From Glycine soja (Eukaryota > Streptophyta > Magnoliopsida > Fabales > Fabaceae): a stretch of DNA of 64,000 nt. A program made the position numbers and the translations under genes. The stretch lies in assembly GCF_004193775.1 (NCBI RefSeq), contig NC_041006.1:20024817-20088816 (forward strand), read 5' to 3'. This document shows positions 22,293-34,905 of this stretch, one piece after another. How positions within the stretch are numbered: the stretch's first letter is position 1; every line of letters begins with the position of its first letter. The notes under the pieces are model-generated. The model was not told the DNA's origin. It was given only the letters and a program-made list of their open reading frames with translations, and did not search any database.

Positions 22293-23037
22293 GGTATAGT
22301 AACTCAATACATATCATTCACATAATGGAAAGTAAATTTGTTCATACATATAATTAAATTTGTGATTTACATCCTCAATTTAACAAAAAGAATTATGGAA
22401 CCACCTATAGAGGAGTTGATTAACAAAACACAACTCTCTCCCAAAATAATCCCAACATCACCACGTCGGCTCGGCAGCTCCACAAAAGAATCTCACTTCT
22501 CGTACTCTACAGCTATCATTCTGCTCCCATGAATAAAGGTTCGCGATCATCACAGGTACCAACCACATGATACAAAAATAGCGAGGGGTGAGTTTATTAT
22601 AAAAGAAATTAATACAAAAATCAAATAACCACAATTAGTAAGAAAACATTAACAAATATCATAAGCTTACACAAACATTCATTAGTCCAACACACACTCA
22701 ACAAATAGTCATCATCCATCCATAGTTTTAATCAATCATGCTCAGTACGATGCATGCACCTGACCTCAACTCTCAAATGCAATGTGGTACCATCCCCAAG
22801 GAAATAGCCTGAGCATGTCAACATGACACTCTCACTTAGGAAAAACTAGGCAGTAAGTGTTGAGGTCACCCTGTCGTGCACAGGCAACTCCCCTCCCCCC
22901 CCCCCCCCACAGTGATCAGCCTGAGTCTCAAGGGAGTTCCAAACCGAGTGACATGCCCCCAAGTACAAGTATTCCTCCTCATGAGAAACTACAAGTACTT
23001 ACTGACAAAGTTTATACTATTTCCATGTCATATGAAG

Positions 23038-23520
23038 TATGAAACATAGGCACCATTAATGCACTGACCGTGGATAATTAAAGATTCTAAGTCATCCCCC
23101 TCTAGAGATGCTTAAAACTCTTTAACCACTCTATTTCACCCACCAGGGATATCCAACAAGGTTATTGCATCCCCCATGTACATACACAACATACAACGTA
23201 TGAAACGTGGGCACCATCAATGCACTGACCATGGATAATTAAAGATTCTAAGCCACCCCCCTCCATAGATGCTTAAAACTTTTTAACCACTCCATTTCCC
23301 CCACCAGGGATATCCAACATGGTCACTGCACCCCCTATGTACATACACAGCATACAACGTATGAAACATGGGCACCATCAATGCATTGACCGTGGATAAT
23401 TAAAGATTCTAAGACATCCCCCTCCAGAGATGCTTAAAACTCTTTAACCACTCTATTTCCCCCACCATGGATATCTAACAAGGTAACTGCACCCCCCATG
23501 TACATACAAAACATACATCA
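23038..23520. repeat. 160-base tandem repeat, three copies
   Basis: Units start near 23038, 23200 and 23360 at TATGAAAC(A/G). Each holds GGCACCAT, GTGGATAATTAAAGATTC, GATGCTTAAAACT, ACCAGGGATATCCAACA and TGTACATACA. The copies differ by a few substitutions. Confidence 0.85.
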
Positions 23521-24292
23521 TCACAATGACATTTTCAACATCATCAACATCTCTTCTCAGTATCGTTATCTACATCAACATTGCCTCATCTCATTTCAAT
23601 GACATTATCAACAACTATAACATCATATCGTATTAACATAATCATCAATAACAGGATCAACTCGTATCAAAATAATCATCCATGACAACATCATTCCACA
23701 TCAATTAATATCCTCAATATTAGCATCATTAGTAAGTTGTATTCCGCATATACATACATGTATAGTTCATGCCAGAGATTTACACTCCTCAGGTGTTTAG
23801 ACCATAAAAGTCTAATAGAAACAATAATGTTATTCATCAATAATAAATATATTGCATCCCATTAGTCAAAAATCATTGTTTTCTTGAAAACCAGCATGCA
23901 ACAGGGACATGCATACATCCCAACAATTAGGTTCCCTGACCCCAACTATGGTATTGAAAACTGTAAACGATAATAAACTCCCCTCACCTATCGTGAGCTC
24001 TACGTCAGTTTCTCTTTGCATCGTTCAGAGATCTCTCTCTCGTTCACGTTCGTCAGTCCAAATGCAAGGTTCTATGTACCAAATTGAAGGAAATTTAGTA
24101 TAGATTTCAGAAACAAGGTTAATGACAACATTCAGAGTCAAATACCCCTGTTAAAACATAAAAGGGCTAAGGGGTGTTTCAGATTCTACTAAAAGGATAT
24201 ATTGTTTTAAAATTCCAATCACGCCAATGTGATTGGGGTTTAGTGAAGGTCACGAAAATAACATAAATGTTATAAAAAGATAACTTTTACAA

Positions 24293-27037
24293 TGTCTCAT
24301 TTTCAAGGGTTTTTCAAAGGAAGTGGAAAAACACCTATCACAACCTTGGTGTGTCTTCTCATGAAGAAAATGTGTCGAGTCGCCACCAACGTTTATTCAA
24401 GGAAAACGTTAGAAAAACCAAAAAGGGGTCTGCAGATTTTGAAAATAAGGGTTTGGGAGTTTTTTACGCACGGAGAAGGTATTAGTACCCCAGGCGCCTG
24501 TCACAAGGGATGACAATCTTTAATCAAGTGTGCAAAACATGACTTCAAAATTGTGTATTTTCCCTTTTTATATTTTTTTATTTTTTTGGGGTCGACAAGG
24601 GTGTGTTGCCCTTGCTCCTACGTATCCTTAGGTGCAATGAGGAATTCAGACCTACGTAGTTCTTTAAGTCTAAAATTTTGTGTTACATTGATTTTATATT
24701 TTTTGAAAGATTGATTTTAATTGCGAACAAAAGTCATTTAAGGCATTGGACCATGGAACCATGTTTTAAATTTGAAAAGCAGATAGAATCGTTAAGGCGT
24801 TGGACCTTGAAATGATCCCAAGTGATGTTTAATGAAAAGCGGAGAGAATCGTTAAGGCGTTGGACCTTGAAACGATCTCAAGCGATATTTGATGAAATGA
24901 AGAAGTTTATGAGTTGGTTTTATTTTGGTTTTGCTTATTAACCTTCAATCCTTTTTAAAGATAACTTGCAGTACTAATGATCAGCTAAAACTCACTTTAC
25001 AAGAAGAAAATAAGATTACTGATGATAGAAGAAGGAGATGAAGATGCACAAAACAAGAAAGAGGACCCCTGTTAGTCATCTTTTACGACTAATTTTTGTA
25101 TAGAAAAGTTTCCAAAATGTAAATAAATCTCCCAATTTATGGTTATTTTTTGGTAGGATTGTAAATATTTCTAGTTTAGTTTTCATTTGTGCTCAGTAGA
25201 AGCCTTCCTATTGAATTTAATGTAAATTTCACTTCAATTCCAGGTAAAAAGGAGAAAATTATGAAGGTTCAAAAAGTGTTGTCTCGCTAAGCATAAACCA
25301 TGCGCTTAGCGAGACCAAACCGCTAAGTGAGATAGCAGTGGCTTAGTGCATGAGGATAAGCCTGAAGAGAGTTCTTCCACGCCAGCACACGCTTAGCGCG
25401 TATGCAGCTTGCTAAGCGAGGCGGTTGTCTCTTTTGCACTAAGCGCAAGACTGGCGCTAAGCCAAATATCACTTACTCGCGCTAAGTGCGAGAATGGCGC
25501 TAAGCATGCCTTCGAGGTCAGAAAGCCCTTTTTAAGCCTGATTTGCACAGAAAAAAAAAAAAGGAGAGCGTGACGACATGAAAGAGGTCTGAATTGATTG
25601 CAAATTGTGTGCAGAGAACAGAGGAAAAGTTGTGCAAGGAAGCAAAGGTCCTAACTTTTAGGTAGATTCTAGGTTTTAGGGTTATTTTCTAGGTTCTTAG
25701 AGGTGGAGGAGACATCCCCACTACTTTGTAATTTGGTATTTTCTCTGAAACCCTTCTCCTATTTGTGAAAGTTGCTCCCTTCTAATGGAGGGCTAAAATC
25801 CTTTGTTAGGAATTTCTACCGAGTACTTGATGTAAATATTTGTATTATCTATTTAAGGTTATTTTCATGTCTTTTCAATGTTTCTATCTAAGCTTATTGT
25901 ATGCATGCTTATGGTTTGATCACCCATTGGTGTGTGCTGTTAGGAACTTTAGCATTGACAAATTATTGTTTCCTTGGAACTTGATAGAGCAGGGCTAGAT
26001 AACTGTAGTGCTAGACATAGTGTGCAAGGTTCTAGTTTTTATTATGTTGTGCTTATAATGATGTTTAAATTAGGCTAAGTTCAACAAGAGACATCTATGA
26101 ACAAAGCTTAGTTTAAATTAGTCCAAACTCACGACACATCGGTGTTGGTATTTTTGTCCTCGGCATAGAACACATGAATAATTTCAAATAGAGAAAAACC
26201 CTAATTACATCAAGTATCTCGGCGGAAGGACCCAACGCTTTTACTTATTTGTTTTCACACTCAATTGTTCATGTTTACTATTTCTTTGATTACAATAGAA
26301 TATACCTTTGTTTTCAATTCATGATACTTAATTCTTTTTACAAGCAGTTGTATTTTGAATGACGCTTTTCCAAGTAAAATAGGTTCCATGAGTTCGATAC
26401 TCGGATCATTCCATTTTAATTATTTACTTGACGATCCAGTACACTTACCGGTAGATTTCGCACCCACACAAACAAGTAGTATTCCTAGGGGCGGAAACAA
26501 CCCCTAAGGGTGCATAGATCGCATTCAAATCCTTAAAACAAAAACTAACTGGATGACGAGCGAAGAATGATATAGAAGTCGATTACGGTCGTAATTCGGT
26601 AGCACCTCGACCTCTTTTTTCTTCTTCTTCACTCTGATTTCTCTCAATTTATCTCAATGCTAAACCTTGGAACCCTTTACTCAGTCTCCTGCACCCCTAT
26701 TTATAGCGAAAGATGGCATTAGAGGTCATGGCAGCTCACCCAGGTGAGTTGTTGCTTCAACCTGAAGTAACCTTGCTCGCCCAAGCGAGCTGGTTACTTC
26801 ACCCCTAAGCTATTTGGGGGGCCCAGGCGAGCCAGAGGCTAGCCTGGGCGAGCCAGGGTTCAGAAAAATCTAAGAATGACCCTTTTGCCTTCCCCTTTGG
26901 GTATTTTTTGCATTCTTGATCAAAACATTGAATGATCATTTTTTTCGCACTGTAACTGGTGTTCAAGACCGTAAGTTGACTAGCAAGGATCAAAAGATCA
27001 ACAAACAATAGTCCTCTGATGAAATTAGGATATGACA
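24293..27037 (-). repeat. LTR family T, copy A (interrupted)
   Basis: Plus strand starts TGTCTCATTTTCAAGG and ends GGATATGACA, about 1.3 kb without the insertion at 25070-26499. It matches 35282-37633. On the minus strand a purine run (AAAAAAGGG) stands just before the TGTCATATCC end, so this is probably a minus-oriented 3' LTR. It has three units of a repeat built on AAGGCGTTGGACCTTGAAA (24735-24890). Confidence 0.6.
25070..26499 (+). mobile_element. Solo LTR related to the 1659 element
   Basis: TG...CA unit of 1430 bases flanked by ACCCC (25065-25069 and 26500-26504). The first 30 bases and overall plan (hairpin start, GCTAAGC cluster at 25280-25505, then TTTTTAAGCCTG, and CGATACTCGGAT plus TTACTTGACGATCC near the end) follow the LTR at 1659-3013. 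The rest is diverged, so it is a sister family. Confidence 0.85.
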
Positions 27038-30000
27038 GTTGCCCTTTTTTACTTATCTTTTATTGGAAATAAAAGGGAAGTAAAGATAAGGACATTAATT
27101 TCGTTCAAGCGATCTTGCTGTGGAAGCAATGCCTTCCAAGATTGTTTTGATGATGCCAAAGAATCAAGAGTCAAACAAGTTTCAAGAATCAAGATCAAGA
27201 TTCAAGATTCAAGTAAAGAATCAAGACTCAAGATTCAAGAATCAAGAGAAGACTCAATCAAGATGAGTATTAAAAGAGTTTTTCAAATTTTTCAAAAAGA
27301 AAAATCTTTTACCAAAGAGTTTTACTCTCTCGTAATCGATTAACATAAGGTAGTAATCGATTACCAGTAGTCAGCATTCTTTTCAAAACTAATTTACAAA
27401 GCTGTAATCGATTACCATAATCATGTAATCGATTACCAATGTTTTAAAACGTTAGATTTCAAATTTCAAGAGTCACAACTTGTGATAAAACTTTTTCAAA
27501 TCATTTCAAACTTGTGTAATCGATTACACAATACTTGTAATTGATTACCAGTGTTTCTAAACATTATGATTTTTAAATTTAAACATGAAGAGTCACATCT
27601 GTTGATGTGTAATCGATTACACTATGATGGTAATCGATTACCAGTGATTGATTTCAAAAAAATAAATTACCAAAAGTCACAATTCTTAAGGTGACTTGTT
27701 TCTGAAGATTTTTTCAAAAGTCACAACTTTTAAAAGTGACTAGTTTTGAAGAAATTGCCAAGAGTCATAAACTTGTAACTTGAGTCATCAAATGACTATA
27801 AATATGTGACCATGGCACGAATTTATATATATGCATAACAGATTCCTTTCATGCATAACAGATTTCTTTCATTCATTTCTCTTCATCTTTCTAAAAAATT
27901 TTGTTCAATACTTTTCTCTTTCAAGAAAAGTTCATTGACCGAAAACTTGTGCTATTCTTTTTCTTCATTCCTTCTCTCTTGTCAAAAGATTCAAAGGACT
28001 AACCGCCTGAGAATTCTTTTGTTTCTTCCCCTCTCCCTCTTGACAAAAGATTTCAAAGGACTAACTGTGACATCCTGGAAATTTCTACCCGGAATTTTTG
28101 AAAACGATGTATTTTGAATGATTATATATATAAGTATTATTCAGTGTATATGCATATATGTTCTTGGTAGAAGTAGGAATAGTGGGGGCTAGATACGTGG
28201 GTTAGGCTAATTAAGGAAGAGAAATCCATAACTGGAAGGTTATAGGTTAATTCTTAATTAATTAGTCTAAAAATCATCGTTTTGCGTGCGACTTAAAATT
28301 TAACAAAACCAACCTCTGAACCACGCTCGGGGCTTTATTCTGAGCGTTTTGATATATGTATTGCCTACTTTCAAAAACTGGCCCCGACGGGCGCAGAGAA
28401 ACGCGAGGGACTGGAACCAGAGGAATAGCACGCAAACCGAGGCAGGATTTTGGCATTTCAAAAGGTCAGATTTTTCTCTTCATGTGGCTGAGCATGAGTC
28501 ACATCAAGAGAAAAAAGTGGGCCCTTATGATCCACTCAAATGGAGACATGTGGCATAGCTTAAAATAAAATAATAGAAAAGAGAAAAGCCTTTTTTTTAA
28601 ACCAAAAAACAGCACTCTCTCTCTCCTCACTCAGCCCCAATTTTCAGAAGCTCACTCCCTCTCTCTCACGCAACCTTCTTCTTCTTTTCTCTCATCCACC
28701 ATTGTTGCCCAACAAAGCTCTAACCTTTGGTCACCATTTCTGCTCCAACTCGCGAAAGGAAGGCATTTTCGGAGTCGTGAAGCGCATCTCTACGTGTGGG
28801 ACCTCGAAATTTCAGGTTTGGGTAGACTTCTTTCTCACTTGATTTTCATGGGTATTGGGTTTTGGGAGATATGATGGGTAGTTTTGCTAGGTTCCTGCTT
28901 CATGATAGTTATTTGTGAAGAAATTTGTTGAAAGCATGTTGAACTTGCCATGTTTGGATGAGTTAAGCTTACCCATTCAATTTTAGGGTTTTTATGATGA
29001 TGCTTGTGATGTTTATGTGCTGAAATTGCTTATGGAAAACTGTTAGAGATGAAGGGTAGAGTTAACCTAGGGTTAGAAAGTGAGAATATGGTGTTATGAG
29101 TGGAAAAAGAGTGAGTTTTTGAGAGTTGGAAGGCCAAATCTGGATTTAGTGGTATTTGGAGGTTAAAGGGAGTTAATCCTAGTTTGAAATGTCATTTAGG
29201 ACTTATGAGAAAGTTTGGGCTGTGCAAGAGAGAAAAACAAATGGCCAAAGTGAACAAAGAGCCATTTTTAGGGTAAAATTGGGTGTTGAGGAGTCAAATT
29301 TTGATTCGGTGAAATTTTAGGTGTAAATCCAGTTGAGCAAGTTTAAATTGATGTTATAGACTTGTGTGAGGTGAGGTTTTACTCCAAATTTACCCCATTC
29401 TGAATTTCACTTCTCAAACCTTGAAAATCCATTAAATTGAGGGGTTTTGGATACCTAGATTTTGTGTTGCTGTGGTTTGAAGCTTGTCCTTGGTTTAGAC
29501 ATGATTGGTACATGATTTGGGACTTGTAGGATTCGATTTGGGCAAAATTGGATGAGGGAAAGTGTGATTTCGAAATCTGCACTTTATGCAGAATTTTTCT
29601 GTTGAAATGTGCAGCAGAATTTTGTATAAGTGCGGAAAAATGCTTTGTATTTGCTGGTTGGGGACAGAGTAGTACAGAATGAGTTTTGGATGTTTGTTAG
29701 TAGATCCCAACGGTCAAAATGTAGACTTATGTACTAGAGACTTCCAGTAAAATTTTCGAGTCGATCCGACGGTTAACGAATTGGAACGAAGAAAATGTTA
29801 CTGGAGTATTTGTATGTGAAAAGCTGTGATTTTTGGTTTGTGTTCTGGGCAGAGTTTTCTGCCTTTGCCTGTTTTGCTTGGTTTTGTTAGTTTGTGATGA
29901 TGGGATGTTGGATTTCTTGGATGTTGTGGGAGCTTGAGAGGATTGATGGGGACCCGGCGTTGAGAGGAACGAGGATAAGGGCTACGTGGGAGTACGTGAG

Positions 30001-30419
30001 CTCAGTTGGAGGTGGGCAACAGGGGATGGTGGGTTTATACGTGATTTGTGGATGTGGAGAATTGTCTTGCACCATCGCCCGACCGCCACCTAGTACCACA
30101 TGTGATGGGTACCCCATAATCCTACAAGCTTGAAAAGAGGAAGTGTAGAAGGGTGAAACTTCCTGCTTTTATTCGTTGACCACAGAGTGGTACCTGGAGA
30201 TATGTTGCGGGGGTCAGGAGACCTTAGGGATGTCAGGTGGGGTGCTATTGCCCAAAACCAAGCTTGACCAATCCCGACCCAACCCGGGCATAGTCATTCA
30301 GTGAGAACCTGTGATGTACCTAAGCAGACGAGCTCCTGGCAGTCAACAGATAAAAGGAACAAAGACCACAAAGCAAGGAGGCTTGTGTGGTGGCTGGCTA
30401 GCTGTGAATCTTGTGTGAT

Positions 30420-30850
30420 ATATGGGTTATGGCCTCTGGTAATCGATTACCAAGGGTGGGTAATCAATTACAAGGCTTAAAAATGAAGACAGGAGGCTAA
30501 GATGGTCTCTGGTAATCGATTACCAAGGGGTGTAATCGATTACCAGGCTTGAAAACGAGGTCAGAAAGCTAGGAGAGCTTCTGGTAATCGATTACCAAGG
30601 GGTGTAATCGATTACCAGGCATAAAAAGGGAACTGGAAGATTGTGGAGGCCTCTGGTAATCGATTACCAGTCTGTGTAATCGATTACACAGAGGAATGGG
30701 TCACTGGTAATCGATTACCAGGTATGTGTAATCGATTACACAGTGCCTTTTTCAGGTTTTCATGTCCTGAAGCTGTGTGATTCGAGTGTGACCTCTGGTA
30801 ATCGATTACCAAGGCTGTGTAATCGATTACCAGAGATGAAAAGCCTAGAG
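30420..30850. repeat. 72-base repeats carrying paired GTAATCGATTAC palindromes
   Basis: GGTAATCGATTACC occurs near 30438, 30511, 30583, 30655, 30706 and 30796. Each is followed about 20 bases later by a second copy, usually TGTAATCGATTAC. The first four spacings are 72-73 bases. The sequence between palindromes is poorly conserved, so the palindromes are what is kept. Confidence 0.9.
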
Positions 30851-30959
30851 ATACCCCTTTTAATTGTATGTAGTGGTTATGAGACGCATTGTGTTGCTAC
30901 TGCAGTTAGATCTCTCGTGAAAGAGTCTACCCCTTTCCTTTTCTTTCTTGTAGATCGCG

Positions 30960-31391
30960 ATGGCGGCGCAACTAATCCATGACCGAGTGGAGATGGAGTG
31001 CCTAGAGGGAGTTTGGGAGACCCTCGAAGGCAACACGAGGTGCCGATTTCGGGGCACGATTCGATTTACAGCTACTTCATTGGTACATCCAGATGAACCC
31101 GCGCGCACGCTTCAGCGTACTGTGGAGTGGATACTACCCACGCCTACACCATACCGTCTAGTGGAGCCAGTCCAAGTGATTGAGGTGACGTCATCCGAGG
31201 AAGACCCTGAGGAGGATCCCGAGGAGCTACCTCCTGAGCCTGCGGTGGATGCTCTTGACTTTCTAGAGGGTGATGAGGACCCACTCCCTGAGGTGGATTC
31301 TCCCGAGGACGTCATGTCGGCATCCAAGGCAGACTCTACGGAGGATAGTGGCCCTGGAGAGATGGCGATCAGTGGAGGTTCTTCATCATAG
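30960..31391 (+). CDS. Hypothetical 143-residue protein inside the 3.9-kb LTR
   Basis: ATG 30960 to TAG 31389-31391, intact. The N-terminal half is mixed (HDRVEMECLEGVWETLEG, RCRFRGTIRF, RTVEWILPTPTPYRLVEP). The C-terminal half is very acidic and proline-rich (SSEEDPEEDPEELPPEP, DEDPLPEVDSPED), ending in Gly/Ser. No signal peptide, membrane segment or known domain is visible. GC content and codon use are higher than in the AT-rich flanks, which supports real coding. I recall similar short hypothetical proteins in legume genomes, but cannot name a function. It could be an accessory protein of the retroelement. Confidence 0.55.
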   Translation: MAAQLIHDRVEMECLEGVWETLEGNTRCRFRGTIRFTATSLVHPDEPARTLQRTVEWILPTPTPYRLVEPVQVIEVTSSEEDPEEDPEELPPEPAVDALDFLEGDEDPLPEVDSPEDVMSASKADSTEDSGPGEMAISGGSSS

Positions 31392-32639
31392 TAGACAGTT
31401 CTATGGACTAGTTTTATATACTTTTTGAGGGTGGGTGTATCTAGGACTGACTATTAGGTTTACTCTTTTGTTTTTGTACGGGTAGACCTATTGTATAGGA
31501 ATTTGATGATTGTACACATGTGGCTGAAGCTACTGTAGGGGATACTTTTGCTTTGGATGACACTATGTATTTTGTAAAACTCCCATATTTTGGACAGCTT
31601 TTAAATGATGAATGTACTCATGCTTAATCTTGTTATTTGAAAAGAAAGCATTAGCAAACTTTATTTGCAAAAGAGTTTACCAACCGTATTTCGTTTTATT
31701 ATTTTCACGTGACGACCTAAAGTAATGGCTGGTATATTCTTCCTTTTGAAACAGCAAAATAGTTTAGAGATTACGAGCGGTAAGAAAGAAATGACTCCGA
31801 ATAAAGTTGTGAACTGGCCATTCAGGACTCTATAGTGAGGATTTTCCTTCTGAATCTAATTATTGTGAAAAGAGAAAGAAATGAAAAAGAAAAAAAGAAA
31901 AAAAATTTACCATGGTTTTTGTTATTTAAATCATTACTATTAAACCAGTCATTATTTTGGGGACGCCACACTAACCGCCTGAGATATTTTTTTCTCTTTC
32001 CCTTTAAACAAAAGATTTCAAAGGACTAACCGCCTGAGATATCTTTTGTTTCCCCTTACAAAGATTCAAGGGACTAACCGCCTTAGAATTCTTTGTCTTA
32101 ACATATTGCAGCATACATCCTTTGTGGTACAAGTAGAGCATACATCTACTTGGGTTGTTATACTGAGAACAAGAGAGGGTACATCTCTTGTGGATCAGTT
32201 CAAGTGGAGCGTACATCCACTTGGTTGTTCAAAGAGAACAAGGGAGGGTGCATCCCTTATGGATCTTTACTTGTAAAGGATTTTACATGGTTATTGGAAA
32301 TCTCAAGAACCAATGGTTGTTTGGGAACTGGATGTAGGCACGGGTTGTGGCCAAACCAATATAAATCATGTGTTTGTCTTCTTCTTCCCTACACTCTTTA
32401 CTTTTCCGCTGTGTACTTTTATTTCCGCTTTTCTTTTGTCTAAGTTATTGTTTTTGTTCTTTACTTCCTCATAACTTAGTAGTAAAGCCTAATTGAATCT
32501 AGTAATATTAAGAAGGATAATTTTTAATAAGTCAAGACACATTAATAATTAATTCAACCCCCCCCCTTCTTAATTATTCCGAGACCACTTGATCCAACAC
32601 TTGCTATTCGACTGGGCAACTGGCGAAAACCAAGGAAGT

Positions 32640-32986
32640 GAAACTAAGAAAACATGAGGACATTGTAGTCCCATAGAGCGAAAGGCATCTGAAGTTCTTC
32701 TTTTTTTTTTCTTTTTCTTCTCTTTTTTTATTATTATTGTTTTCTTCGAAGCATAGAAATAAAGGACATCGAGTCCTATGAAGCACAAAGACAAGGACAT
32801 TGAGTCCTATAAAAGACAAAAGACGTTGAAGTCTTTGAAATGTAAATGAAGACATTATAGTCTTTTGAAAGTGTAAAATGACTAAATACATTGAAGTCTT
32901 TTGAAATGTAAATGAAGACATTGTAGTCTTTTGAAAGCGTAAATGACTAAAGACATTGAAGTCTTTTGAAATGTAAATGAAGACAT
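32640..32986. repeat. Degenerate minisatellite, GACATTGAAGTCTTTTGAAA type
   Basis: About ten units of roughly 30 bases alternate GACATTG(T/A)AGTCTTTTGAAA with AAATGACTAAA or AAATGAAGACA spacers. It starts degenerate near 32650 and becomes regular after 32820. It is cut off by the LTR starting at 32987. Confidence 0.75.
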
Positions 32987-34183
32987 TGATCGAGGTCGTA
33001 CCCGAATCAAATAAACATTAAAAATGCAGTATCTAGGAAGTGATCCTAGGTCGTCTCCCAACAAGCAATGGTCAACCAAACGTTCATAACAGATAGTAAT
33101 AAAATAATAACGAATTGGGGGGTGTTTGTTTTTGTAAATTAAACAGCGAGTAAATTTGAATTAGAAAATATCAAAATTAAAACACGTTTCCCCTTTATTC
33201 ACAAGCAAGTCTCTTATGCTAGGTTACGAAGATTTATCCTTTATCAGTTCAACCACTTAATCCAACCCTAAATTAAATTACTAAGCGAAATTTAACATCA
33301 GGCATTCATTATGTGATTAAGCAACACATACACCAATTAATCATGAACGAAACTAATCATTAAGCATGAACATAAATTAAGCGCAGAGACAATTAATCAA
33401 GCACTAAGCATGCATGGATTAATAGCAACAAATACAGAATAATTGGTGAATAGGAAAAACTAATCAGAAATCAATAGTAATAATAAAACCTCAAAGAGAG
33501 TTGTGCTTGATCCTCAAGAGAAAACAACGCTGGAGACTTAGCCTTCCATTAATCAGTAGAAACGAATTTGTAGATTGAAGCAGAAACAAAATTTTATTGC
33601 TATGTGAATAGTAAAAACTGGAATTGCAAAACCTAAAATTATTCTTTCTCCCTAAAACGAAAAGTGACTAAAACGAAAAGAGGCCTAAAACGAAAGATAG
33701 GGCTAAAACTAGAACCTTGGTGCTGTTATATAGTTCTCAGCCCCAAAGCTTACAAATCTGTTTTAAGTCCAAGCCCATAAATAAAATAAAATCTAGATAA
33801 GATAAGATAAGACAAAATCTAGATGAAATAATATCTAGATGAGATAAAATCTAGATAAGATAAGATTTAGATGAAATAATATATAGATGTGATAAAATCT
33901 AGATATGATAAGATAAAATCTAGATAAAATAATATCTAGATGAGATAAAATCTAGATAAGATAAGATTTGGTAGAATAAAATAGTCTGTTCTCTTCAAGT
34001 CCAAGCCCAATTCTGGATTCAAGCCCAATTGCTTATAATTCTCTTGAATTAAATTAAAAACACAAAATTAATCTAGTAGGTCCAAATGATGAAACTACAT
34101 AATTAATTTGACAATTAAGGCTAATCAGTAATTAAAATGGTGACAAAAAGGGTTAAGAAATATGAGAAAATGATGACACATCA
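32987..34183 (-). repeat. 3' LTR of a minus-strand gypsy element
   Basis: Same family as the solo LTR at 10678-11781. Plus strand starts TGATCGAGG and ends GACACATCA. On the minus strand, GTGTGAGGGGATT stands directly before it as the polypurine tract (34184-34198), and the pol gene end lies beyond. A CTAGATAAGATAAGAT-type array at 33780-33975 is longer than in the 10678 copy. Confidence 0.8.
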
Positions 34184-34905
34184 AATCCCCTCACACTTAG
34201 CCTTTTGCACTCCTGAGCAAAAAAAAAAAAAAAGCAAGGGACAAATCCAGAGACATTAAAGAGAAACAAATAGACACAACAACAATTACATATTTTTCAG
34301 TGAATCTCAAGGAATGAAAAGAATGGGTAACATTCAACACGTAAAGAGTTAAAGAGTCAAGGTCATCATGAAAATCATCCAAGCATCTCAAACATGGCAA
34401 GATAGTCAATCAACTCAAGAATGAAAAGTGATAAAGCCTCACAAGATATGCACTATATCTCTCAAGTGTCTAGGCTACTGTTTACTCTCAGAGAACCCAT
34501 GAAAACAAACACCACATAGACTTGGCAAGACTCTAAAATTGACAACCACATCACAAGCACATGCACATGAGGATCAAAAGGTCTTTTAAGGTTGTAATGG
34601 GGCCAAGGACAAGGTAGATGAAAGTATGGGATGGTAGCTAAAACCTAAAGGAATAGAGGAGCAATGGGGAATAAGTGGGAAGTAAGAAAAAGTAATAAAC
34701 CCCAAAACCAAAATTACAAATTAAGCTTTAAAAAGTAACCCAAAACAAAATCAACCAAGTCCTCAAATCAATTCAAGTCTTCAAATCAAGACCTCTTTTC
34801 TTCAATGTACCACAATCATAAGATCAAGAACAATCAAAGCAATCAATAAATTTGGATAAGTGCAATAAAAGTAAAGAAGGAGACAGAAAAAGAAAACTCC
34901 CTAAG

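Larger units (their letters stand above)
22059..24292. repeat. LTR-like block starting TGTAATGACCCGCC
   Basis: Begins with a terminus typical of legume gypsy LTRs. It contains a TA microsatellite, a C-run at 22894-22908, three copies of a 160-base tandem repeat, and CATCA-rich low-complexity sequence at 23515-23720. No protein frame is supported. Confidence 0.45.
28066..31970 (+). mobile_element. Nested 3.9-kb solo LTR or LTR-like element with an ORF
   Basis: TGTGACATCC...GGGACGCCACA, flanked by CTAAC (28061-28065 and 31971-31975). Its ends are near inverted repeats. No second copy of its start is seen inside, so it is best read as a very long solo LTR rather than a two-LTR element. It holds a pyrimidine-rich leader-like stretch (28615-28740), a 72-base repeat array (30420-30850) and a 143-codon ORF (30960-31391). 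Confidence 0.7.
27119..32599 (+). mobile_element. Solo LTR, GTAATCGATTAC family, interrupted
   Basis: TGTGGAAGCAATGCC...GATCCAACA flanked by CTTGC (27114-27118 and 32600-32604). Removing the nested 28066-31970 insertion leaves about 1.57 kb, the size of the inverted copy at 59788-61334. It contains AATCAAGA-rich sequence (27165-27260), eight copies or near copies of GTAATCGATTAC (27333-27645), tandem ACTAACCGCCTGAGA units and ACATC-type repeats at 32110-32260. No internal domain. Confidence 0.85.

Noticed and set aside
22114..22317. 67-codon minus frame with IYIYIY repeats
   Set aside because: Translation of a (TA)n microsatellite.
27032..27343. 103-codon plus frame rich in SRIKIQDSSKES repeats
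   Set aside because: It comes from the AATCAAGA simple repeat at the start of an LTR and crosses the LTR border and target duplication.
30420..30850. CRISPR-like array of regular palindromic repeats
   Set aside because: Repeats are 12-14 bases, spacers are themselves related at a 72-base period, and the context is a plant LTR. There are no cas genes and the genome is eukaryotic.
31112..31327. Serine/glycine-rich minus frame opposite the acidic ORF
   Set aside because: Complement of the acidic, proline-rich plus-strand frame. The plus frame is longer, starts with ATG and has a coherent composition.
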